DNA of 8,995 nt from DATKKK01 sp035542975 (GTDB lineage: Archaea; Thermoproteota; Bathyarchaeia; Bathyarchaeales; Bathycorpusculaceae), in the NCBI GenBank assembly GCA_035542975.1, contig DATKKK010000052.1, positions 1-8,995 of the forward strand, given 5' to 3'. The position numbers and the translations under genes are program-made. The notes under the pieces are model-generated. The model saw only the letters and a list, made by a program, of their open reading frames with translations. It ran no database searches and was not told the origin of the DNA. This document shows, piece by piece, positions 1-5,378 of this stretch; position 1 is the first letter of the stretch; each line of letters starts with the position of its first letter.

Positions 1-25
1 GCCCTTCTGTAGAAAGTATTATTAC

Positions 26-45
26 GATTTATTCTTGATATATAA
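26..45 (+). promoter_or_regulatory. Candidate TATA region of the acyl-CoA ligase gene
   Basis: Two AT-rich archaeal TATA-like motifs lie just upstream of the start codon at 62: GATTTATT (26-33) and GATATATA (37-44). An archaeal start site about 25 nt downstream of the first box would fall near 56, a few bases from the ATG. No Shine-Dalgarno sequence is visible before the ATG, which fits a leaderless or nearly leaderless transcript. The window begins too close upstream to judge what else regulates this gene. Confidence 0.35.
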
Positions 46-61
46 GAATGGGTTCTGAATT

Positions 62-1783
62 ATGACACCGAGAAAGAAAGTTAAAGAAGAACCAGCTCAA
101 CCTGCGGAAAAACCATGGTTCAAGTTTTGGCCCGAAGGTGTTCCTAAACATATTGAATATCCAAAAATTCCGCTTTCTGATTTTCTGAAAAAAGCCGCTG
201 AAAACTATCCTGATCATACGGCTATCATGTATTTTGACAGAAAGCTGTCGTACAAGGAGTTGAATGAGGCTTCGGACAAGTTTGCAACTGCACTTAATGA
301 TTTAGGCGTGAAAAAAGGCGACAAAGTAGCCCTTTTTCTGCCGAACATACCTCAGTTCATAATGGCGTATTATGGTGCAATAAAAATCGGAGCCGTCGAA
401 ACTGCCATAAGCCCGTTGTATAAAGAGCGTGAAGTCGAACACCAGCTGAGTGATTCTGAAACGGAAACACTGGTTGTTTTAGACCTGCTTTATCCGATCG
501 CTGAAAAGGTTTTAGCGAAAACCAAGGTGAAAAGAGTAATCATAACAAGGCTGAAGGAGTACATGCCAAGCGCAACAGCCTTCCTAGGCACTCTGCTAGG
601 AAAAATACCTTCAGCCAAGGTTGAACGCAAAACCAACGTCTACTTCTTTCAAGAATTGCTAGCTAAGTACGACGCGAAGCCGCCTGAGGTTGCGATTGAC
701 CCTGAGAACGATCTGGTGGCTCTTCAATACACGGGTGGAACCACGGGAATTGCGAAAGGCGCCATGTTGACGCACATGAACCTAGTTTCGAACGCCGTGA
801 TGTGTGCTGAATGGCTCAGGGGTAAACCTGCTGAAGAGACTTTTCTAACGGTTCTGCCTCTGTTCCACATCTACGGCATGACAACGAGCATGAACGCTCC
901 GATTTACTTGGCAGGCAAGATGGTTATGCTTCCACGCTTCGACTTGAAAGGCTCGCTTCAAGCAATCCAGAAGCACAGAGTCACTGTTTTCTGCGGAGCA
1001 CCCACCATGTATGCCATGCTGCTTGACCATCCAGGCTTCAAGAATTATGATGTTTCGTCTGTCCGATTCTGCATCTCAGGCTCAGCGCCTCTGCCTCCTG
1101 AAGTTCAGAAGAAATGGATGGAAACAACGGGCGGCGTTCTCGTAGAAGGCTACGGTTTAACAGAGGCATCACCCGTAACACACTGCAACCCGTTGGATAA
1201 AACCATGAAATCCGTGAACGTCGGCTCCATCGGCTTGCCTTGGCCTGACACAGACGCGAAGATCGTGGACATGGAAACGGGCGAAAGAGAGCTAGGATCA
1301 GGCGAGGATGGAGAGCTCGTGGTGAAAGGTCCGCAGGTAATGAAGGGTTATTGGAAGATGCCTGAAGAATCGGCAAGCGTGCTTAGGAATGGCTGGCTAT
1401 ACACGGGTGACATCGGAAAAATGGACGTGGACGGGTACTTTTACATCACTGATCGAAAGAAGGATTTGATCAAGTACAAGGGTTACAGCGTTTACCCACG
1501 GGAGATTGAGGACGTGATTTATGAGCATCCTGCCGTGAAGCTCTGCGCAGTGGTTGGCAAGCCAGACCCTGTGGCAAGCGAGATTCCGAAAGCGTTCATC
1601 GTGTTGAAGGATGAAGCCAAAGCGACGGAGGGAGAGATTAAAAAGTTTGTGAACGATAAGGTCGCGCCCTACAAAGCCGTTAGAGAAGTGGAGTTTCGAA
1701 CCGAGTTGCCAATGACTATGGTGGGCAAGGTTCTAAGGAGAGTATTGCAGGAAGAGGAACGGAAAAAATCAGCAAAAACCTAA
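62..1783 (+). CDS. FadD-type long-chain acyl-CoA ligase (AMP-forming)
   Basis: This 573-residue protein belongs to the ANL adenylating superfamily. The family activates a carboxylate with ATP to an acyl-AMP, then transfers it to CoA. Visible motifs are the phosphate-binding loop YTGGTTGIAKG (residues 223-233, the same form as E. coli FadD), PLFHIYG (266-272), EGYGLTEA (362-369), YTGD with adenylate-binding D450, the hinge region DRKKDLIKYKGY (464-475), the YPREIE motif (478-483) and the C-terminal catalytic lysine K556 in the GKVLRR segment. The large N-terminal and small C-terminal domains are both complete and the length is normal. The N-terminal sequence (residues 18-38, with WPEGVP and EYPKIPL) resembles long-chain ligases rather than acetyl-CoA synthetases. 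Exact acyl substrate cannot be read from sequence; aromatic or branched acids are possible. It converges on the minus-strand genes and has no linked beta-oxidation gene in the window. Confidence 0.88.
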   Translation: MTPRKKVKEEPAQPAEKPWFKFWPEGVPKHIEYPKIPLSDFLKKAAENYPDHTAIMYFDRKLSYKELNEASDKFATALNDLGVKKGDKVALFLPNIPQFIMAYYGAIKIGAVETAISPLYKEREVEHQLSDSETETLVVLDLLYPIAEKVLAKTKVKRVIITRLKEYMPSATAFLGTLLGKIPSAKVERKTNVYFFQELLAKYDAKPPEVAIDPENDLVALQYTGGTTGIAKGAMLTHMNLVSNAVMCAEWLRGKPAEETFLTVLPLFHIYGMTTSMNAPIYLAGKMVMLPRFDLKGSLQAIQKHRVTVFCGAPTMYAMLLDHPGFKNYDVSSVRFCISGSAPLPPEVQKKWMETTGGVLVEGYGLTEASPVTHCNPLDKTMKSVNVGSIGLPWPDTDAKIVDMETGERELGSGEDGELVVKGPQVMKGYWKMPEESASVLRNGWLYTGDIGKMDVDGYFYITDRKKDLIKYKGYSVYPREIEDVIYEHPAVKLCAVVGKPDPVASEIPKAFIVLKDEAKATEGEIKKFVNDKVAPYKAVREVEFRTELPMTMVGKVLRRVLQEEERKKSAKT

Positions 1784-1807
1784 ACACGCCTTTTTTCTAA
1801 GTGTTTA
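1781..1807 (+). terminator. T-tract terminator of the acyl-CoA ligase gene
   Basis: A T6 run (1791-1796) follows the stop codon TAA (1781-1783) by 7 nt. Oligo-T on the coding strand is the main archaeal termination signal. The T run sits in the 13-nt loop of a 7-bp inverted repeat, TAAACAC (1781-1787) against GTGTTTA (1801-1807). This is not the classic arrangement of hairpin followed by T-tract, so the repeat may be incidental. Confidence 0.5.
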
Positions 1808-1813
1808 AAACAT

Positions 1814-1885
1814 AAAAAAATGGTCGGGGTTTCTTCAAGCGTTGGCTGAGAGAAACATTGGGTATCCACCCCGGATGGGTACCAT
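1814..1885 (-). terminator. Structured terminator-like element downstream of alba
   Basis: Read on the minus strand, 27 nt after the alba stop codon, a contiguous 15-nt 3' arm (1834 to 1820) pairs in order with three upstream blocks. TTTCT (1855-1851) pairs with AGAAA (1834-1830), CGGGG (1873-1869) with CCCCG (1829-1825), and ATGGT (1885-1881) with ACCAT (1824-1820). The 5' arm carries 7-nt and 13-nt bulges, and the apical loop is 16 nt. A run of U residues (plus-strand A run 1814-1820) follows the base of the stem directly, as in an intrinsic terminator. A local hairpin, GGTACCCA (1883-1876) with TGGATACC (1868-1861), competes for the same bases. The terminator role is inferred; the pairings are seen directly. 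Confidence 0.6.
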
Positions 1886-1911
1886 ACAGATGTGTTTTTT
1901 GTTTGGTTTGT

Positions 1912-2199
1912 CTACTCTTTTACCATTGTTATTTCCATCGTGGAAACCATTCTTGACCTGTTTTCGCCTTCGCGTGGTGGAAGTTCCTCTGTTCCGATTG
2001 CGATCTTGTTGACTTTCAGGTCTCTGAGGAATCGGCTTCTGACTATTTCGGCTACGTCAACTGCTGTAGTGATGGCTTGCCCGCGTGCTTTCAAAGTTAT
2101 TTCTTTCTGTGTGCCAGAGGATAGGCTTGTGATGACGGCTAGTACGTAGCTCATGGCTGGTTTCCTTCCAATGAAAACGGTTCCTGGATCTCTACTCAT
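1912..2199 (-). CDS. albA: Alba family DNA/RNA-binding chromatin protein
   Basis: The product is 95 residues, normal for Alba, the abundant small basic archaeal protein that coats DNA as dimers and also binds RNA. The N-terminal segment VFIGRKPAMSYVLA (residues 8-21), the KARGQAITTAVDVAEIVRSRF region (37-57, including the interface Phe at 57) and the C-terminal SRMVSTMEI strand match the family throughout. A longer reading frame starts at 2235, but the ATG at 2199 is preferred. It is preceded by a strong Shine-Dalgarno GGAGTGA (2211-2205) at 5-nt spacing, and it gives the usual family N terminus; the ATG at 2235 has no such site. If 2235 is used, a 12-residue basic tail is added. The position equal to Sso10b Lys16 is Arg12, while Lys13 equals Lys17. 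The gene lies 106 nt downstream of the helicase gene, on the same strand, with its own predicted promoter. Confidence 0.94.
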   Translation of the reverse strand: MSRDPGTVFIGRKPAMSYVLAVITSLSSGTQKEITLKARGQAITTAVDVAEIVRSRFLRDLKVNKIAIGTEELPPREGENRSRMVSTMEITMVKE

Positions 2200-2204
2200 T
2201 TTTG

Positions 2205-2211
2205 TCACTCC
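2205..2211 (-). promoter_or_regulatory. Shine-Dalgarno site that sets the alba start
   Basis: GGAGTGA on the minus strand is close to the archaeal anti-SD complement (GGAGGTGA). It sits 5 nt before the ATG at 2199 and inside the longer reading frame that opens at 2235, which argues that the internal ATG is the true start. Confidence 0.75.
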
Positions 2212-2237
2212 TTTTTTGGTTTGTTGTTTCGTCATGT

Positions 2238-2281
2238 GTAACGTTGCGGTGTCTGCGCGTTGTACGACACCTTAACGCTAC
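2238..2281 (-). other. Long stem-loop in the alba mRNA leader
   Basis: On the minus strand, GTAGCGTT (2281-2274) pairs with AACGTTAC (2245-2238), with one G-U pair. After a 2x2 internal loop, GGTGTC (2271-2266) pairs with GACACC (2253-2248). That makes 14 base pairs closing a 12-nt loop. The 5' foot lies at about the transcription start expected from the TATA box at 2312-2305, so the hairpin would cap the extreme 5' end of the mRNA. No U-tract follows it, so it is not a terminator for the helicase gene. It leaves about 38 nt of apparently open leader containing the Shine-Dalgarno site. Confidence 0.6.
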
Positions 2282-2303
2282 CGCTGAAATAGTAGGCACG
2301 GTT

Positions 2304-2312
2304 CCTTATAAA
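2304..2312 (-). promoter_or_regulatory. Predicted TATA box of alba, overlapping the helicase stop codon
   Basis: TTTATAAGG (2312-2304 on the minus strand) is a good archaeal TATA box. It overlaps the last codons of the helicase gene, whose TAA stop is 2308-2306. A start site about 25 nt downstream would fall near 2283, giving a leader of roughly 84 nt before the ATG at 2199. Confidence 0.55.
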
Positions 2313-3463
2313 CGCACTCCAAAAGCTGAGCCGGTGGGGTTTGGCTGTTCCATCTCTTCCATCGTTGTTTTTGTTAAGGCTCGTATGTTTTCGAGGTCAG
2401 TTAGCTCTCCATAGCCTACCAACGTTATGGCTGTGCCTTCTCCGCACATTCTGGCGGTTCTGCCAATTCTGTGGAAGTAGACTGGCGCCTCTGCGGGAAC
2501 GTCGTAGTTTATTATGTGGGTTATTCCTTGAATGTCTAAGCCTCTTGCGGCGACATCGGTTGCGATTAACAGTTTTAGCTTGCCGTTTCTGAAAGAGTTG
2601 GTCACGGAGTCTCTTTGCGCTTGAGTGTAGCCAGCGTGCAACGCTTTTGCGTCGTACCCTCTTTGTCTCAATCCGTCTGCAAGTCGGCTTGTGTCGATGC
2701 GTGTTCTACAGAATATTATGGCACGTTTAATGTGGTTCTCGTGGAGTATGCCGCATAAAGTTTCGAATTTGTTTGCTGGGTTTACAATCATGTAGTACTG
2801 GTTGATCTGCGTTAACGCGATTTCGTCTTTGCTTACAAGTATCTGCTCAGGATTTCTCATGTACCTGTTGCAGACACTCATAACGGTGTTATCTATGGTC
2901 GCTGAGAATAGGCTTGTTTGTCTGTTTGTCGGCATTCTTCTAAGGATGTAGTCAATGTCTTCTATGAAGCCCATGTCCAACATTCTATCAGCCTCATCAA
3001 GAACAAGAACCTTGACGTACGACAGGTTGAGTATTCCACGCTTCATGAGGTCAATTACACGACCTGGCGTGCCAACAACAATGTGGATGCCTCTTTCAAG
3101 CGCCCACGTCTGTTTCTGAACGGATTCGCCGCCGTAGACGGGCAAAACCTTGAAGCCTGCATACTTGCTGAACTTGCTCATGTGGTCAGCAACCTGTACG
3201 GCAAGCTCGCGTGTGGGTGTTAAAACTAAGCCTTGAACGCGATTAGTCTTCGAATCTAGTCGTTCAATCATCGGGATTCCGAAGGCTGCAGTCTTGCCTG
3301 TTCCGGTCTGTGCCTGTCCTATGACGTCTTTTCCTTCAAGTAATGGAAGTATAGCTTCAGCTTGAATTGGAAAAAGCTCGGTGAACCCAAGTTCTTCAAC
3401 CGCTTTCATAACCTGCGGACTCAACGGTAACTCTTTAAAATGTTTCATTTGCATTTGTTTCAT
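2306..3463 (-). CDS. DEAD-box ATP-dependent RNA helicase
   Basis: This 385-residue protein is a minimal two-RecA-domain DEAD-box helicase, similar in size to other archaeal members. Such enzymes unwind short RNA duplexes or remodel RNA-protein complexes using ATP, for example in ribosome assembly, mRNA turnover or cold adaptation. All core motifs are intact: Q motif with Q34 (FPIQ), motif I AQTGTGKT (51-58), Ia PTRELA (83-88), Ib TPGR (132-135), II DEAD (156-159), III SAT (187-189), IV IIFCRT (249-254), V ATDVAARGLD (301-310) and VI HRIGRTAR (331-338). After motif VI there is only a short tail (about 47 residues), with no RGG or extra RNA-binding domain. The first ATG (3463) has GGAG (3470-3467) only 3 nt away. 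In-frame ATGs at 3454 and 3448 are alternative starts, and GGAG to 3454 is 12 nt. It has its own strong TATA box, so it is probably transcribed separately from the tes-like gene upstream. Confidence 0.96.
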   Translation of the reverse strand: MKQMQMKHFKELPLSPQVMKAVEELGFTELFPIQAEAILPLLEGKDVIGQAQTGTGKTAAFGIPMIERLDSKTNRVQGLVLTPTRELAVQVADHMSKFSKYAGFKVLPVYGGESVQKQTWALERGIHIVVGTPGRVIDLMKRGILNLSYVKVLVLDEADRMLDMGFIEDIDYILRRMPTNRQTSLFSATIDNTVMSVCNRYMRNPEQILVSKDEIALTQINQYYMIVNPANKFETLCGILHENHIKRAIIFCRTRIDTSRLADGLRQRGYDAKALHAGYTQAQRDSVTNSFRNGKLKLLIATDVAARGLDIQGITHIINYDVPAEAPVYFHRIGRTARMCGEGTAITLVGYGELTDLENIRALTKTTMEEMEQPNPTGSAFGVRL

Positions 3464-3466
3464 TTT

Positions 3467-3470
3467 CTCC
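3467..3470 (-). promoter_or_regulatory. Shine-Dalgarno site of the helicase gene
   Basis: GGAG on the minus strand lies 3 nt before the first of three closely spaced in-frame ATGs. Spacing is short for the first ATG and long for the second (12 nt), so the exact start is uncertain by three residues. The two G residues at 3470 and 3469 fall inside the long-range stem described for the leader. Confidence 0.5.
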
Positions 3471-3546
3471 TGTCACAAAAGTTTGCTGATAATCCAAAAG
3501 CTCTTTCAAAAGCTTCCTTTATTCAAGCATGAGTTAATGTGACAAG
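3469..3546 (-). other. Inverted repeat bracketing the helicase mRNA leader
   Basis: On the minus strand, CTTGTCACA (3546-3538) can pair with TGTGACAGG (3477-3469) in nine consecutive pairs, one of them G-U. The 5' arm lies at the start site predicted from the TATA box at 3572-3565. The 3' arm runs into the GG of the GGAG Shine-Dalgarno site. About 60 nt lie between the arms, including smaller repeats such as two copies of AGCTTTTG. The pairing is visible; a regulatory role is inferred. Confidence 0.4.
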
Positions 3547-3564
3547 CTTAAGACACAAGATACC

Positions 3565-3574
3565 GATATAAAAA
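3565..3574 (-). promoter_or_regulatory. Predicted TATA box of the helicase gene
   Basis: TTTTTATATC on the minus strand, with core TTTATATC (3572-3565), is among the best TATA matches in the window. The predicted start near 3543 gives a leader of about 80 nt. It lies just downstream of the T-tract that ends the tes-like gene, so the two genes appear to be separate transcription units. Confidence 0.6.
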
Positions 3575-3592
3575 CGTTTAGAATGAAATAGG

Positions 3593-3598
3593 AAAAAA
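3593..3598 (-). terminator. T-tract terminator of the tes-like gene
   Basis: A T6 run on the minus strand, flanked by CC on both sides, lies 13 nt past the TAA stop of the radical SAM gene (3614-3612). No stable hairpin precedes it, which is normal for archaeal termination. Confidence 0.5.
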
Positions 3599-3611
3599 GG
3601 ATGATTATTGG

Positions 3612-5165
3612 TTATGCTGGTTCGTTGAGTTTCTTGCCAGTTTTCCTGGTCCATTCGTTCATGCTTATGGCGAACTGTTTTTCCACGTTTGCCCTATGTA
3701 AGCTGTTGTATGTGCAGAAGCATCTTACTTTGCCGTCTGGGGTCGCATAATGAATAGCGCACTTTTGAACCCTATCCAAATCCATGTTCCAGACATCTTG
3801 GAAGTGCATGATACCAATCATGACCATTCGGCGCATCAAATCCCCCATCGCCTCGTAGCTGCCCTTAGTCACCACGTCCTTAATCAAACCCCTTACAATG
3901 CCATGTTTAGTCATCGGCAACAATTTCAGCATCTTCATCTTAGCCATAGTCTTCTTACCCTTAGCACCAGTGTAGTACACATCCCAGAACACTTCCGCAA
4001 ACTTGTCCACGTCCACATATTGCATAATCGGCTTGTATGAACCATCATCATCGATAACCAGAAACGTAGCTGCACCACACATCGGGTGAATCGTGAACTC
4101 TGGATAAACCCTGTTCTTGAGCTGACCCATGCCCTTCGCAACGGGCGCAGGCCAGTTGACAGGACGCCAATCCCAACGAGAAACCGCGCCGTTCGTCTGT
4201 GTTTCTATCTCCTTAATCGTGTCAGGAATAGTAATGCGCAGCTTCCGCATCTCATCCTTCTGAAGCCTGCCCGCCATCGACACGGGCTGGATGTTGATGC
4301 ATCGGACCACATCATGATTCTTAACGGCGTAATCAACGATAGCGCCTAAATCCTTGTCGTTCACGCCCTTGCACAAAGTAACCACGAGAACTACTGAGTC
4401 CAAGCCGAGTTTTCTTGCGTTGTCTATGACCTTCTGTTTCATGGGAATCAGGTCGGTTCTCGCGCGGGTCTGCTTGTAAATCTCCTCTCTCAAACCGTCA
4501 AACTGCAGATAAAGCGTGCTCAACCCCGCATCGAGCAGCTTCTTAAAATATTCAATGTCCTCTGCGATGCGAATTCCATTAGTGTTGACTTCAATATGGC
4601 TTATTCCCGCTTTCTTGGCTTCTCGTATCAGATCAGGTAAGTCATTCCTGATCGTCGGTTCGCCACCGCTGAACTGCAGAGCGTTACAAGCCCACGGGCT
4701 GTTGGCTCTCAAAACCTTAATCATGTCCACGATCTGGTCATACGAAGGCTCATAAACATAGTTGGAAGCGCCCGCATAAGCAAAGCAAACGGGACAAGCC
4801 ATGTTGCATCTGTTCGTAACGTCAATGATGCCCAAAATCGTCGGCGTCTTATGCTGTGGACATATGCCGCAGTCGAACGGGCAGCCCTTAACCGTCTTAG
4901 TATGCGGGTTCTCCAAGCCATTGCCCACATAGCGGGCGTTAAACCAGTTATCATAAAACCATCGGAAAAGCTCAGCGTCACCCCAATAAATGTCCTCAAA
5001 CTTGCCATGTTCAGGACACGTTTTCTCCAAGTAGATTACGCCGTTTTCCTCGTAGATTCGCATAGGAATCTTCGCTAGGCATTCGGGGCATATGCTCGTC
5101 GAATAAGTTTCAAACTTGCCAGAACCTTGGGTTTCAGCTTTTCCTTTTTCCAAAGACTTAGTCAT
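3612..5165 (-). CDS. tes: Tes/MJ0619-family radical SAM protein, probable tetraether (GDGT) lipid synthase
   Basis: This 517-residue radical SAM enzyme carries the cofactor motif C120-x3-C124-x2-C127 (TNRCNMACPVCFAY) and the SAM-binding GGEP (167-170). It also has extra cysteine sets: C26/C29/C50 in a rubredoxin-like N-terminal segment, C95/C99/C102 (CPFDCGICPQH), and C363, C469, C482, C484 towards the C terminus. This multi-cluster plan matches the MJ0619 family. Characterised members (Tes) form the carbon-carbon bonds joining the tails of two archaeols into macrocyclic and membrane-spanning tetraether lipids. The same family was earlier proposed to methylate the methanopterin precursor, so a paralog with another substrate is possible. 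Length and domains are complete. The start at 5165 has a modest Shine-Dalgarno site, AAGAAGGG (5180-5173), at 7-nt spacing. It is divergent from hypF and shares a 213-bp intergenic region with it. No other lipid biosynthesis gene is adjacent. Confidence 0.82.
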   Translation of the reverse strand: MTKSLEKGKAETQGSGKFETYSTSICPECLAKIPMRIYEENGVIYLEKTCPEHGKFEDIYWGDAELFRWFYDNWFNARYVGNGLENPHTKTVKGCPFDCGICPQHKTPTILGIIDVTNRCNMACPVCFAYAGASNYVYEPSYDQIVDMIKVLRANSPWACNALQFSGGEPTIRNDLPDLIREAKKAGISHIEVNTNGIRIAEDIEYFKKLLDAGLSTLYLQFDGLREEIYKQTRARTDLIPMKQKVIDNARKLGLDSVVLVVTLCKGVNDKDLGAIVDYAVKNHDVVRCINIQPVSMAGRLQKDEMRKLRITIPDTIKEIETQTNGAVSRWDWRPVNWPAPVAKGMGQLKNRVYPEFTIHPMCGAATFLVIDDDGSYKPIMQYVDVDKFAEVFWDVYYTGAKGKKTMAKMKMLKLLPMTKHGIVRGLIKDVVTKGSYEAMGDLMRRMVMIGIMHFQDVWNMDLDRVQKCAIHYATPDGKVRCFCTYNSLHRANVEKQFAISMNEWTRKTGKKLNEPA

Positions 5166-5230
5166 ACAACAACCCTTCTTCTAGTTTCACGCGTCACTGT
5201 GAATTATTGGAGTTATTAATGTCTTGAACC

Positions 5231-5238
5231 ATATAAAT
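5231..5238 (-). promoter_or_regulatory. Predicted TATA box of the tes-like gene
   Basis: ATTTATAT on the minus strand lies 66 nt upstream of the start codon at 5165. A start site about 25 nt downstream would give a leader of roughly 43 nt containing the weak Shine-Dalgarno site. The plus-strand reading is also AT-rich, but it is too far (about 140 nt) from hypF to be its obvious promoter. Confidence 0.5.
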
Positions 5239-5252
5239 CATGAAGTGAGCAG

Positions 5253-5271
5253 TCCCACACCTAGTGTGTGA
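5253..5271 (+). promoter_or_regulatory. Imperfect palindrome between tes and hypF (possible operator)
   Basis: TC-C-CACAC, spacer CTA, GTGTG-T-GA: eight-position arms with one mismatch and a 3-nt spacer. It lies about 15 bp upstream of the predicted tes TATA box and about 107 bp upstream of hypF. The size and symmetry suit a dimeric regulator, but no known binding motif is recognised. Confidence 0.35.
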
Positions 5272-5311
5272 GCGCAAATCCAAAACCACATGTCAAAAGT
5301 TGATGTTTCCC

Positions 5312-5353
5312 TGTTGTTCGGCGAAAAGTTAAACAACACACCAAACACTGTTT
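5312..5353 (+). promoter_or_regulatory. Two AACA/TGTT inverted repeats upstream of hypF
   Basis: TGTTGTT (5312-5318) pairs with AACAACA (5332-5338) across a 13-nt spacer. The separate palindrome AAACA-C-TGTTT (5343-5353) follows 5 nt later. Both lie within 70 nt of the hypF start, where its promoter should be. No strong TATA box is evident here; the best candidates, around 5325-5334 and 5352-5361, are weak. The repeats could be operator half-sites or leader hairpins. Confidence 0.35.
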
Positions 5354-5378
5354 CTTAACAAAAGAGAAGTGCTCTGCC

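Noticed and set aside
48..65. Five-codon upstream reading frame (ATG at 48, TGA at 63) overlapping the acyl-CoA ligase start
   Set aside because: It lies where the transcript is predicted to begin, has no ribosome-binding site, and such short frames arise often by chance.
1038..1376. 112-residue open frame on the minus strand inside the acyl-CoA ligase gene
   Set aside because: Ser/Arg/Leu-rich composition typical of an antisense shadow; no family resemblance and it lies wholly within a strongly supported gene.
1820..1885. tRNA or tRNA-like gene, because of nested stems and a terminal ACCA
   Set aside because: No 7-bp acceptor stem, anticodon arm or T-arm consensus (GGTTCGA-like) can be laid out; the stems fit a terminator fold better.
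1820..1895. TPP riboswitch on the plus strand, suggested by GGGGT, then GGCTGAGAG, then ACCCC in the right order
   Set aside because: The most conserved second half of the THI element (the AACCTGAT block and its following stem) is missing, and no thiamine gene lies downstream on that strand; the facing gene is alba on the other strand.
2200..2235. N-terminal extension of Alba from the ATG at 2235
   Set aside because: No Shine-Dalgarno site precedes it, whereas GGAGTGA sits at ideal spacing before 2199; the extra residues are not part of the family core.
2238..2281. Terminator for the helicase gene
   Set aside because: The hairpin is not followed by a U-tract on the minus strand, and it lies downstream of a TATA box facing alba, so a leader structure is the better reading.
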